Assembly: GCF_002954765.1 (NCBI RefSeq)
Contig: NZ_MTPW01000001.1
Coordinates: forward strand, 1,129,501-1,193,500
Length of the DNA stretch: 64,000 bases
From: Nonlabens arenilitoris
GTDB lineage: Bacteria; Bacteroidota; Bacteroidia; Flavobacteriales; Flavobacteriaceae
Reading direction: 5' to 3'
Within the stretch, counting starts at the first letter, position 1; each line of letters opens with the position of its first letter. The position numbers and the translations under genes are program-made. A model generated the notes under the pieces. That model saw only the letters and a list, made by a program, of their open reading frames with translations. It was not told where the DNA came from and searched no databases. Of the stretch, positions 49,860 to 59,156 are shown piece by piece.

Positions 49860-50996
49860 TTATATATGTTTTTCTAACAATAGACTCACGGCATTACCGC
49901 CAAAACCTGTTGCGTTAATCAAAATCTTTTGTGGATTCACCTTTTTGCCTCTGGGATTAGTAAAGGTAGATTCTAGGTACGGAATAGCAAATAAAGTAGA
50001 TTTTTCAAACATTTCTAACGCCATAGCTATACTTAACGCACTACTAGCACCTAATGAATGCCCTACTTGCCATTTATTATTACATAATGTTGGGTAATTA
50101 TCCCCAAAAACATGACGTATCGCAGCAAATTCTGCCATATCGCCCTTTATTGTGCCAGGAGAATGAGTTATAATCGCATCTACTTCTTCTAATGATCTAT
50201 CGCCCAGTGCTCTTTTCATAGATTCTTGTAAACACCTACCATCCATAGATACCGATGTTGCACTACTTAACACTTCTATCGCTGCACCATGACCTATTAT
50301 TTTTGCTCTCGTATTCTCAGTAGCTTTTTTAGAAAGTAAATAGCAAGCCGCTGCCTCACCTAACACCATCGTATTGCTTGTTTTATTTAAATTTAAAGCC
50401 TTGCAAGAATACATTTCATAATCTGTTGCATAAATACGTAAGGCTTTCATTTGAGCAATTGTAAAAGGTGTTAAAGGCGCCTCTGCTCCACCTACTATAA
50501 ATTGATCCACCATTTCACTTTCTAACCATGCAATAGCGTTTAAAACAGCGTGTGAAGCTGTGGCGCATGTGATGGAGTGAGAAAATGCAGTAGCGTCTAC
50601 TCCTAAGTCCTGCGCTATCCAAGTAGATATGTTACCTAATGTGGTTAATGGAGAAGATTGTGTGGTAGTGAGTCCGCTTTCGCGAAAGCGTGCATAACTC
50701 TCTTCCCAGACACCAGTCGCGCCTCTAGAAGAACCTATATTAATTCCTGTCTTGCCTAAAGGAACACTAATTTCTCTAGCGGCTAAAATGGCCAATAAAA
50801 CAGATCGATCTAATTGACCATACCATTTAGACTCTGCCTGAAGTTTTTTTATTCTGACATCATGTAAATCGCTAATGGGCGCAACAAGATCATTATCAGA
50901 AAGTAAAATAGCAGAAGAATCACTATTAAAACCAGCGTGTGATAATGGTGATACTACACCAGACTCATTAATATAAATTGGGTTTTTCAATCTCAT
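49860..50996 (-). CDS. Beta-ketoacyl synthase in the biotin operon
   Basis: A 378-residue thiolase-fold condensing enzyme of KAS I/II type. The active-site Cys is in HSITCATASHAVLNA, and the two His are in IITHSPGTIKGD and VGHSLGASSAL. The operon position between bioA and bioB, together with the lack of visible bioC, bioH, bioG or bioW, makes it a candidate for supplying the pimeloyl chain, perhaps by elongation on a carrier protein. That role is inference. Palindrome copy 13 is read as YARFRESGLTT near residue 100. No acyl-carrier protein gene is adjacent. Confidence 0.83.
   Translation of the reverse strand: MRLKNPIYINESGVVSPLSHAGFNSDSSAILLSDNDLVAPISDLHDVRIKKLQAESKWYGQLDRSVLLAILAAREISVPLGKTGINIGSSRGATGVWEESYARFRESGLTTTQSSPLTTLGNISTWIAQDLGVDATAFSHSITCATASHAVLNAIAWLESEMVDQFIVGGAEAPLTPFTIAQMKALRIYATDYEMYSCKALNLNKTSNTMVLGEAAACYLLSKKATENTRAKIIGHGAAIEVLSSATSVSMDGRCLQESMKRALGDRSLEEVDAIITHSPGTIKGDMAEFAAIRHVFGDNYPTLCNNKWQVGHSLGASSALSIAMALEMFEKSTLFAIPYLESTFTNPRGKKVNPQKILINATGFGGNAVSLLLEKHI
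50675..50690. repeat. Dispersed palindrome copy 13 (in ketosynthase)
   Basis: Exact 16-mer, read as ARFRESG. Confidence 0.95.
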
Positions 50997-51056
50997 TTTA
51001 TTCTATTACAAAAATGCCCATACTTAAGCTTAAAACCGAGTAAAACGCTAGAAAAC

Positions 51057-52346
51057 TTAGGCTTTTTTTGAAGTAATTTCATCTAGAAAAAACAGAATTG
51101 CTTTGTAAAGCAATTCTAGTTCCTGCGGTGTGGTTGTAAATGGTGGCACAATGTAGACCGTTTTACCTAACGGTCTTAAGAAGATACCTCGATCCATAAA
51201 CCATTGAAATATTTCATTACGCTTATTCCCATAACGTTCCATTTCTATAGCAAGATCTATGGCTAGAATCACACCACATGAACGTACTGAATCAACTGCG
51301 TTATGTGATTGATAAACTTTAATATGTTTTTTATGTGATTGTGTGATGAACTGAATGTTCTCTTGAATAGCGTCAGATGTTAATAGGTCTATACTCGCAG
51401 CAGCAACCGCACAACCTAATGGGTTTCCTGAATAGGTATGCCCATGAAAAAAGCCATGTGCTAGTTTATCGTCATAAAAAGCATCATAGACCGCTAGAGT
51501 ACAAGTGGTTATCGCCATAGGCATAATGCCACCAGTAAGCGCTTTTGAAAGACACATAATATCTGGCTTATTAATCATCGCTTCACTTGCAAAATTGTAT
51601 CCTGTTTTGCCAAAACCGGTCATCACTTCATCTGCTATCGTAAGGACACCTTTTTCCTTAAAGCTATTTAATACTGGACATAAGTGAACTGGCTGGTGCA
51701 TTTTCATAGCGGCAGCACCTTGCACCAAAGGCTCATATATAAAAGAAGCTACCTGATATTGAGCTGTCAAATCTTCAATAAGATCAAGAACTGCATTTTG
51801 ATTATTTTCATTAGGAACGGGAATACGTTTAACGTCTATAAAGAAATCTTCAAAAGGTCCATTATAAACAGATAATCCACTAGCGCTCATAGCCCCAAAA
51901 GTGTCACCGTGAAAACCATTTTCTAATGCAATGACTACATTACGTTTTTCTCCACGGTTGAAATGATATTGAAAAGCCATTTTTAAAGCAATTTCTACAC
52001 TAGTAGATCCATTCTCTGAAAAGAATAGTTTTTGCTGGTTATCAGGCAAGATACCAATCAGTTTCTTTGATAATCGCGCAGCAGGCTCGTGAGTCATACC
52101 TGCAAAAACAACATGATGTAATTCATCAACTTGATTTTTGAGAGCGTGTGTCAATACAGGATTAGTATGACCATAGCTGCAGGTATACCAACTAGATATA
52201 GCATCAAAATATGGCTTATCTGCCATATCATATAGATAATTTCCTTGCGCCTTTTTTATAGCTAATGGACTATTTGCCGTTTTATGCTGCGTTAAAGGAT
52301 GCCATATGTATTGGGCATCTAGATTTTGAAGCTCTTTTAATGTCAT
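51057..52346 (-). CDS. bioA: Adenosylmethionine-8-amino-7-oxononanoate aminotransferase
   Basis: PLP enzyme converting 8-amino-7-oxononanoate to 7,8-diaminononanoate with SAM as amino donor. At 429 residues it is full length. The PLP Lys is in MCLSKALTGGIMPMAIT (about 266-282). The SAM/substrate entrance segment YIWHPLTQHKTANSPLAI is at the N-terminus, followed by SSWYTCSYGHTNP and FSENGSTSVEIALKMAFQY. It overlaps bioD by 4 nt, so translation is coupled. Confidence 0.97.
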   Translation of the reverse strand: MTLKELQNLDAQYIWHPLTQHKTANSPLAIKKAQGNYLYDMADKPYFDAISSWYTCSYGHTNPVLTHALKNQVDELHHVVFAGMTHEPAARLSKKLIGILPDNQQKLFFSENGSTSVEIALKMAFQYHFNRGEKRNVVIALENGFHGDTFGAMSASGLSVYNGPFEDFFIDVKRIPVPNENNQNAVLDLIEDLTAQYQVASFIYEPLVQGAAAMKMHQPVHLCPVLNSFKEKGVLTIADEVMTGFGKTGYNFASEAMINKPDIMCLSKALTGGIMPMAITTCTLAVYDAFYDDKLAHGFFHGHTYSGNPLGCAVAAASIDLLTSDAIQENIQFITQSHKKHIKVYQSHNAVDSVRSCGVILAIDLAIEMERYGNKRNEIFQWFMDRGIFLRPLGKTVYIVPPFTTTPQELELLYKAILFFLDEITSKKA

Positions 52347-52963
52347 AGTGCTAATAGCTTTTCTCTCATCATACCAGCAATAACCACTACACTATCGACA
52401 TTTAATGAATCTATATAAGATAAATGAGCGATAGTAGGAACGCCAGTCATTTTTTCAATCACCTCAATAGTTCCTGATAACTCTACCTGATTATAAATTA
52501 TACCAGCACATGATAGACCTCTAGATTTTAAAACCTCTATACTTAACAACGTGTGGTTAATACTACCTAAATAGCCGGAACTAACTAGAATTACCTTATC
52601 CGTTGGCTGAATTAAATCTATAATCGTGTGTTTATCATTTAAAGGAACTAACAGTCCGCCAGCGCCTTCTATAACCAGATTGTTTTCAGTTTGCGGTCTT
52701 TTAATCTCTTCTAATTCTATCGTAATCCCATCAATGGCTGCAGCTTCATGTGGACTCATAGGTGTTTCTAAAAAATAACGCTCTTTATGAAACACAGTAT
52801 CATTATTTGAGATCAATCGCTGCACTTCCATACGGTCAGAATGCTCTATTCCACCACTTTGTATAGGTTTCCAGTAGTCTGCTTTTAACGCTTGAGTAAC
52901 TGCGGCTGCCACCAGCGTTTTACCTACATCAGTACTTATTCCTGTTATAAAATAACTATTCAT
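52343..52963 (-). CDS. bioD: Dethiobiotin synthetase
   Basis: ATP-dependent carboxylation and ring closure of diaminononanoate. The 206-residue P-loop protein starts MNSYFITGISTDVGKTLVAAAVTQAL, with P-loop GISTDVGKT. Further blocks are YWKPIQSGGIEHSDRMEV and VIEGAGGLLVPLNDKHTIIDLI. I start at the ATG at 52963; an upstream TTG is not needed. It overlaps the DUF2007-type gene by 8 nt. Confidence 0.95.
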   Translation of the reverse strand: MNSYFITGISTDVGKTLVAAAVTQALKADYWKPIQSGGIEHSDRMEVQRLISNNDTVFHKERYFLETPMSPHEAAAIDGITIELEEIKRPQTENNLVIEGAGGLLVPLNDKHTIIDLIQPTDKVILVSSGYLGSINHTLLSIEVLKSRGLSCAGIIYNQVELSGTIEVIEKMTGVPTIAHLSYIDSLNVDSVVVIAGMMREKLLAL

Positions 52964-53369
52964 TGAGATCAAATTTATGAGAGCAATTCATACACTTATA
53001 ATGCTTTTCGCTTGAGAAAGGAAAAATGCTTAAGAATGCTGCTTTCAATCGTTCTGCAAAGGTAGTTGCTGTCATCACATCACCTTGTTCCCTTACGGTT
53101 CTTTTTTTACATTTAGGACATATTACTAGATGTGTAATGCGTTGTGTAATTTCAGGATTTGATTTCTCAATAAGCCCTATGGCTTTAATATAATCTTCTT
53201 TATAAACATCCATTTTTACACCACCTATCGCATTAGTCGCAAACGGATCTGTAGCAATGGTAAACTCATCTCTTAAAAAAACAGAGACGTTCTCGCTTTC
53301 TAGTTTAGATTTAATGACTGCAGCCTCAGCAGGATAAGCAAATACAGCTATTGTTCTAAATTTGCTCAT
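52956..53369 (-). CDS. DUF2007-type protein with C-terminal zinc knuckle
   Basis: A 137-residue protein. The N-terminal two-thirds (FRTIAVFAYPAEAAVIKSKLESENVSVFLRDE...GGVKMDVYKEDYIKAIGLIE) fits the DUF2007/PII-like signal fold. The C-terminal part has four cysteines in two CxxC pairs (ICPKCKKR, then KCMNCSHKF), which should bind zinc. The gene sits inside the biotin operon, overlapping bioF by 4 nt and bioD by 8 nt. Its role there is unknown; it may be a hitchhiker or an unrecognised biotin-pathway regulator. Confidence 0.7.
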   Translation of the reverse strand: MSKFRTIAVFAYPAEAAVIKSKLESENVSVFLRDEFTIATDPFATNAIGGVKMDVYKEDYIKAIGLIEKSNPEITQRITHLVICPKCKKRTVREQGDVMTATTFAERLKAAFLSIFPFSSEKHYKCMNCSHKFDLNE

Positions 53370-54490
53370 TTCTTTTTCAGAGATTTTGCTATGGTTTGAA
53401 GAACAAATTCACAGTCATCAATAGTGTTATAACTATGTAGACATAACCTTAATCGCTCTTGACCTTCTGGTACAGTAGGTGATAAAATGGCTCTTACATC
53501 ATATCCTTTGTGTTGCAATTGACCAGCCATTTTTCTTACATTCTTGTTCCCTGGTATAATACATACTTGTATGGCGGTCTCGCTTTCGCGAAAGCGTAAT
53601 CGCAATCCATTTTGCACCACTAGTTTATTGAATACTTGTATTAAAATTTGTAATTTATTAATATGATCATGCTGGTTCTCTAAATGTTCATAACCAGCAT
53701 TAATAGCCCTGAGAGCATGTGGTGCCAATGCTGTTGTATAAATGAATGGGCGACAAAAGTTGATTAAGTATTGTACTAAATCATTACTACCTAAAATGGA
53801 AGCACCATGACAACCTAGCGCCTTACCATATGTCACAACCCTAGCAAACACTTGATTTTCTAATCCTAAATACTGTACGAGACCTTCACCATTATGACCT
53901 ACAACACCTAAAGCATGTGCCTCATCAACAATAAGATAAGCATTATTCATTCTAGCGGTAAGCTGAGTTAATTCTACTAGTGGTGCTTGATCACCATCCA
54001 TTGAAAAAACAGATTCAGTAATTACATAAACCTCTTGTTGTTCACCTTTGCCGAATTTATCTAGTAATATTTTTAAATGATCAATATCATTATGTCGAAA
54101 TTTAAGGGAACGTGCCATCGAGAGCTGGATACCATCCCTAATACTAGCATGCACTAACTCATCATATAAAATTAAATCGCCACGCTGCGCAACACTACTT
54201 ATCAAACCTAGATTTGCATCATAACCAGAATTAAAAATGAGCGCATTTTCTGATTTATGAAAACGTGCAACACGCTTTTCTAATGTATCAAATGCTTTAC
54301 TATGTCCAGATAACAATCTAGAACCTGTGGCACCATGTGGCAAGGTAGATTCTTGAACTATAGGAATTTTTGAAAAACCCAAGTAATCATTAGATGCAAA
54401 ATCTATAAGATTGTTGTGCGATTTAAGTCTGCGCATATTTCCTGAGAAGTGGCGCATACCTAGTTTGCGTATGAGTTTATCTGGTAGCAT
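53366..54490 (-). CDS. bioF: 8-amino-7-oxononanoate synthase
   Basis: PLP-dependent condensation of pimeloyl-ACP or pimeloyl-CoA with L-alanine. Of 374 residues, the PLP Lys lies in VVTYGKALGCHGASILGS (about 217-234). Other blocks are IDFASNDYLGFSK, LIFNSGYDANLGLISSV and AYLIVDEAHALGVVGHNGEG. Palindrome copy 14 is read as LRLRFRESETAIQ near residue 300. It is the first gene of the bio transcript. A TACTTTTG box ends 4 nt before the ATG, predicting a leaderless mRNA. Confidence 0.95.
   Translation of the reverse strand: MLPDKLIRKLGMRHFSGNMRRLKSHNNLIDFASNDYLGFSKIPIVQESTLPHGATGSRLLSGHSKAFDTLEKRVARFHKSENALIFNSGYDANLGLISSVAQRGDLILYDELVHASIRDGIQLSMARSLKFRHNDIDHLKILLDKFGKGEQQEVYVITESVFSMDGDQAPLVELTQLTARMNNAYLIVDEAHALGVVGHNGEGLVQYLGLENQVFARVVTYGKALGCHGASILGSNDLVQYLINFCRPFIYTTALAPHALRAINAGYEHLENQHDHINKLQILIQVFNKLVVQNGLRLRFRESETAIQVCIIPGNKNVRKMAGQLQHKGYDVRAILSPTVPEGQERLRLCLHSYNTIDDCEFVLQTIAKSLKKK
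53581..53596. repeat. Dispersed palindrome copy 14 (in bioF)
   Basis: Exact 16-mer, read as RFRES. Confidence 0.95.
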
Positions 54491-54494
54491 ATGG

Positions 54495-54502
54495 CAAAAG
54501 TA
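54495..54502 (-). promoter_or_regulatory. -7 box of the biotin operon, 4 nt before the bioF ATG
   Basis: Minus-strand TACTTTTG followed by CCAT and the ATG. The -33 region at 19-nt spacing is weak. I saw no BirA-type operator palindrome. The gap up to 54704 holds nothing else I recognise. Confidence 0.6.
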
Positions 54503-54704
54503 AGGAGTAATCTGTTATCGAATCATAGTTATTGTGGAATATGAACCATAGACAGTCCATCTTTTTTCTAGGCATTACTTAGCTGCACTAGTCTAGCTAT
54601 TCAATGCTATACACTACAACCTATTGATAATCTTGAGTACAGAGCTAATTGATTTTGTGTCCTTTAAAAAAATCTTATATTAGCATCACATTAATAACAA
54701 CACG

Positions 54705-55130
54705 ATGAAAAAAGCAATATTTATAGTGGCATTATGTTTAGGAACTCTAGCAAGTGCACAAACATTGAGCATGGATCTTACAAAAGCTCTTAAGAACGAC
54801 GATACAGCCGCGATTAGTAATTTAGTTACAGACAGTAATAAAGACACTTGTTTTGAAGTAGGTAAGTCGACTTCTTCTCTTGCTCAATTAGCTGTTCAAA
54901 TGGACAGTGCAGATATTCTAGAGTTTTTAATTAATGAAAAGAACATCAACGTTAATAGCACTTGTAGCAATATGACACTATTAATGACAGCTGCTCAAAT
55001 GGGACGTCCTCATTTAGTATCCATATTATTACAAGCCGGTGCAGATAAATCAATCAAATTAGAAGGAAAGACAGCACTGGATTATGCTACAGGAAACAAT
55101 GCGGCAGCTATTCAAAAGCTTTTGAAATAA
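54705..55130 (+). CDS. Exported ankyrin-repeat protein
   Basis: A 141-residue protein with signal peptide (MKKAIFIVALCLGTLASAQ) and about three ankyrin-type units: DTCFEVGKSTSSLAQLAVQMDSADILEFLINEKNINVN, MTLLMTAAQMGRPHLVSILLQAGADKSI and GKTALDYATGNNAAAIQKLLK. It should be periplasmic and act by protein binding; the partner is unknown. It stands alone, with a perfect-palindrome terminator right after it. Confidence 0.82.
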   Translation: MKKAIFIVALCLGTLASAQTLSMDLTKALKNDDTAAISNLVTDSNKDTCFEVGKSTSSLAQLAVQMDSADILEFLINEKNINVNSTCSNMTLLMTAAQMGRPHLVSILLQAGADKSIKLEGKTALDYATGNNAAAIQKLLK

Positions 55131-55149
55131 GATTTCAAACAAAATTGGC

Positions 55150-55195
55150 ATATTAAAAAAGCCTCGATTCTTAAGAATCGAGGCTTTTTTAATAT
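55150..55195. terminator. 46-bp perfect palindromic terminator
   Basis: Symmetric about 55172/55173, with the core AAGCCTCGATTC/GAATCGAGGCTT between A6 and T6 runs. Bidirectional: it ends the ankyrin gene and the minus-strand atpD-atpC unit. Confidence 0.93.
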
Positions 55196-55211
55196 CTTAT
55201 AAAGTAAAGTA

Positions 55212-55487
55212 TTAGTCAGCTAATACGATTGCTTTATTATCTTTCATTTCTATAACTCCACCAGTGATGTGAAAATTAGTAGTTCCATCTTCTTTGGTAA
55301 ATAAAGATGCAACTGTCTCATCTAATTCTACTTTGCCAAAAATCTTTACAGCTCCTTTTACTAACAATGAAACAACAGGTGCGTGATTATCCAGCATTTG
55401 GAATTGTCCACTTATACCAGGAACCGATACAGATTCTACAGTACCGCTAAAAAGAGTTTGCTCTGGTGTTACTATTTCTAAAATCAT
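55212..55487 (-). CDS. atpC: ATP synthase F1 epsilon subunit (N-terminal domain only)
   Basis: The 91-residue beta-sandwich domain of epsilon, starting MILEIVTPEQTLFSGTVESVSVPGISGQFQMLDNHAPVVSLL. The C-terminal regulatory helices of E. coli epsilon (about 50 residues) are absent, as usual in Bacteroidota. It follows atpD with a hairpin-bearing gap. The other ATP synthase genes are not in this window, so the operon is split. Confidence 0.95.
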   Translation of the reverse strand: MILEIVTPEQTLFSGTVESVSVPGISGQFQMLDNHAPVVSLLVKGAVKIFGKVELDETVASLFTKEDGTTNFHITGGVIEMKDNKAIVLAD

Positions 55488-55514
55488 CTTTGTTTACTTT
55501 TCAATTACAATAAA

Positions 55515-55547
55515 ACAGTCGTGATGATTAAAAATTATCACGACTGT
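55515..55547. promoter_or_regulatory. Hairpin between atpD and atpC
   Basis: ACAGTCGTGAT and ATCACGACTGT (11 bp) with an 11-nt loop. On the minus strand it is followed by TTTTATTG, so it may partly terminate or stabilise the atpD mRNA ahead of atpC. Confidence 0.6.
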
Positions 55548-55558
55548 CATTGTTTGAT

Positions 55559-57082
<1,524 letters not shown>

Positions 57083-57127
57083 TTAAACTTAAAAAGATAC
57101 GGCTACAAAAGCCTTTTTTCAGTGGCG

Positions 57128-57135
57128 CAAAGATA
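57128..57135 (-). promoter_or_regulatory. -7 box of atpD-atpC
   Basis: Minus-strand TATCTTTG, a full match to TAnnTTTG, 57 nt before the atpD ATG. No good -33 at 19-nt spacing. Confidence 0.5.
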
Positions 57136-57223
57136 CTGCTTTCCTAATTATATAGACATCAGATTTTTTAATTTTTTTATAAGCTTAGAATCCCATCAAA
57201 TAATAATAGAAATTGTTGAGTCT

Positions 57224-57239
57224 CGCTTTCGCGGAAGCG
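57224..57239. repeat. Dispersed palindrome copy 15 (intergenic, variant)
   Basis: CGCTTTCGCGGAAGCG, one substitution, between glmS and atpD. Confidence 0.88.
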
Positions 57240-57240
57240 T

Positions 57241-57269
57241 AATAAAAAACCACCTAATTTCTTAGGTGG
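57241..57269 (-). terminator. glmS terminator
   Basis: On the minus strand CCACCTAA-GAAA-TTAGGTGG followed by TTTTTTATT, 30 nt past the glmS stop. Confidence 0.88.
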
Positions 57270-57298
57270 CTGCACTAATAATTATATCTAATCAATTG

Positions 57299-59146
57299 CT
57301 ACTCAACGGTAACAGATTTTGCTAAATTACGTGGTTGATCAACGTTTTTACCTAGCATTACTGCTATATGATATGACAATAGTTGTAATGGGATGGTTGT
57401 TAATAAAGGTGTCATGAACTCAATAGTGTCTGGAACTTCTATAACATGATCTGCAAGATCACGTACATCCACATCACCTTCTGTAACGATACCTATTATC
57501 TTACCACTACGCGATTTAATTTCTTGAATATTGCTCACTACTTTTTCATAATGACCTTTACGAGTCGCTATTACAACAACAGGCATTTGCTCATCAATTA
57601 ATGCAATGGGACCATGCTTCATCTCTGCAGCAGGATAACCTTCTGCATGAATATAGCTGATTTCTTTAAGCTTAAGAGCTCCTTCTAAAGCTACTGGGAA
57701 GTTAAATCCACGCCCTAAATATAAACAGTTAGGTGCATCTTTATAGATAGCCGCGATTTTCTCAATATGGTCGTTAGAATTGAGAGCTTTCTCTACTTTA
57801 TCAGGTATAGTATCTAATTCCTGTAAATATCTATGGAAGTCACTAGTTGAGATTTTCCCTTTTCTTTTTGCTAATTGCAATGCAATTAGAGTCAATACAG
57901 TAATTTGTGTTGTAAAAGCTTTAGTAGATGCAACACCAATCTCTGGTCCTGCATGAGTATAAGCTCCCGCATGCGCTTCTCGAGAAATAGAACTACCTAC
58001 AACATTACATACTCCAAAAACAAAAGCTCCTTTATCTTTGGCCATTTTTATAGCAGCCATAGTATCTGCTGTTTCCCCACTTTGAGAAATAGCTATCAAT
58101 ATATCATCTTTATCGATAACAGGATTTCTATATCTAAACTCTGAAGCATATTCTACCTCTACCGGTATTCTTGCTAAGTCTTCAAAGATATACTCTGCCA
58201 CAAGACCTGCGTGCCAAGACGTACCACATGCTACAATTAAAATACGTCTAGCATTTAAAAATTTATCTATGTGATCATCAATACCAGCCATTTTAATCAG
58301 ACCTTGATCGACTAACATTCTACCTCTAAAAGTATCTCTAATAGCTTGAGGTTGCTCATAAATCTCTTTAAGCATAAAGTGATCGTAACCACCTTTCTCA
58401 ATTTGTTCAAGATTCATTTGTAATTCTTGAATGTACGGATCTACTAATGAGTCATCATGTATTTTACGAATCTTCATATCCTTATGCGTACGTACAACGG
58501 CCATTTCACCATCTTCTAAATAGATTGCCTCTTTTGTAAATTCTATAAATGGAGACGCATCACTAGCAATAAAAAATTCATTTTCTCCAACTCCTATTGC
58601 AAGAGGAGAACCCAAACGAGCTACTACAATTTCATTAGGTTTATTACGGTCAAAAACTGCAATCGCATAAGCTCCTATAGTTTGATTTAAAGCTATTTGC
58701 ACAGCTTTACCCAATTTAACCTTTTCTTTATTTTTTACGTCTTCTATTAAATTCACTAATACCTCAGTATCTGTATCAGATTTAAAGGTGAAACCTCTAT
58801 TCATCAACTCTGTTTTGAGAGGTTGATAATTTTCTATAATCCCGTTATGAATAATAACAAGGTCTCCACTATTAGAAAAATGAGGATGGGAATTCACATC
58901 GTTAGGCACTCCGTGAGTTGCCCAACGCGTGTGCCCTATAGCAATTGTCCCTTCAGTTGAGATTTCAGATTCTAATTTTGCCTCAAGGTCAGCAACTTTA
59001 CCTTTAGTTTTCGAAAACTTAAGGTCAGTACCATCATATATAGCAATACCAGCACTATCATAACCTCTATATTCCAGTCTTTTTAGACCATTTAAAACGA
59101 TAGGATAAGCGTCACGATGTCCTATGTAACCTACAATTCCACACAT
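57299..59146 (-). CDS. glmS: Glutamine-fructose-6-phosphate aminotransferase (isomerising)
   Basis: Makes glucosamine-6-phosphate, the first step to UDP-GlcNAc for cell wall and LPS. Of 615 residues, the N-terminal glutaminase starts MCGIVGYIGHRDAYPIVLNGL with Cys2 as nucleophile; TRWATHGVPNDVNSHPH follows. Two SIS domains come next (about 290-425 and 460-600), with CGTSWHAGLVAEYIFEDLAR and GEGTADT-like SGETADTMAAIKMAK, ending DQPRNLAKSVTVE. It is 10 nt after the DUF4270 gene and co-transcribed with it and the GT5 gene. No glmS ribozyme is expected or seen. Confidence 0.98.
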   Translation of the reverse strand: MCGIVGYIGHRDAYPIVLNGLKRLEYRGYDSAGIAIYDGTDLKFSKTKGKVADLEAKLESEISTEGTIAIGHTRWATHGVPNDVNSHPHFSNSGDLVIIHNGIIENYQPLKTELMNRGFTFKSDTDTEVLVNLIEDVKNKEKVKLGKAVQIALNQTIGAYAIAVFDRNKPNEIVVARLGSPLAIGVGENEFFIASDASPFIEFTKEAIYLEDGEMAVVRTHKDMKIRKIHDDSLVDPYIQELQMNLEQIEKGGYDHFMLKEIYEQPQAIRDTFRGRMLVDQGLIKMAGIDDHIDKFLNARRILIVACGTSWHAGLVAEYIFEDLARIPVEVEYASEFRYRNPVIDKDDILIAISQSGETADTMAAIKMAKDKGAFVFGVCNVVGSSISREAHAGAYTHAGPEIGVASTKAFTTQITVLTLIALQLAKRKGKISTSDFHRYLQELDTIPDKVEKALNSNDHIEKIAAIYKDAPNCLYLGRGFNFPVALEGALKLKEISYIHAEGYPAAEMKHGPIALIDEQMPVVVIATRKGHYEKVVSNIQEIKSRSGKIIGIVTEGDVDVRDLADHVIEVPDTIEFMTPLLTTIPLQLLSYHIAVMLGKNVDQPRNLAKSVTVE

Positions 59147-59156
59147 AATTTTTTAA

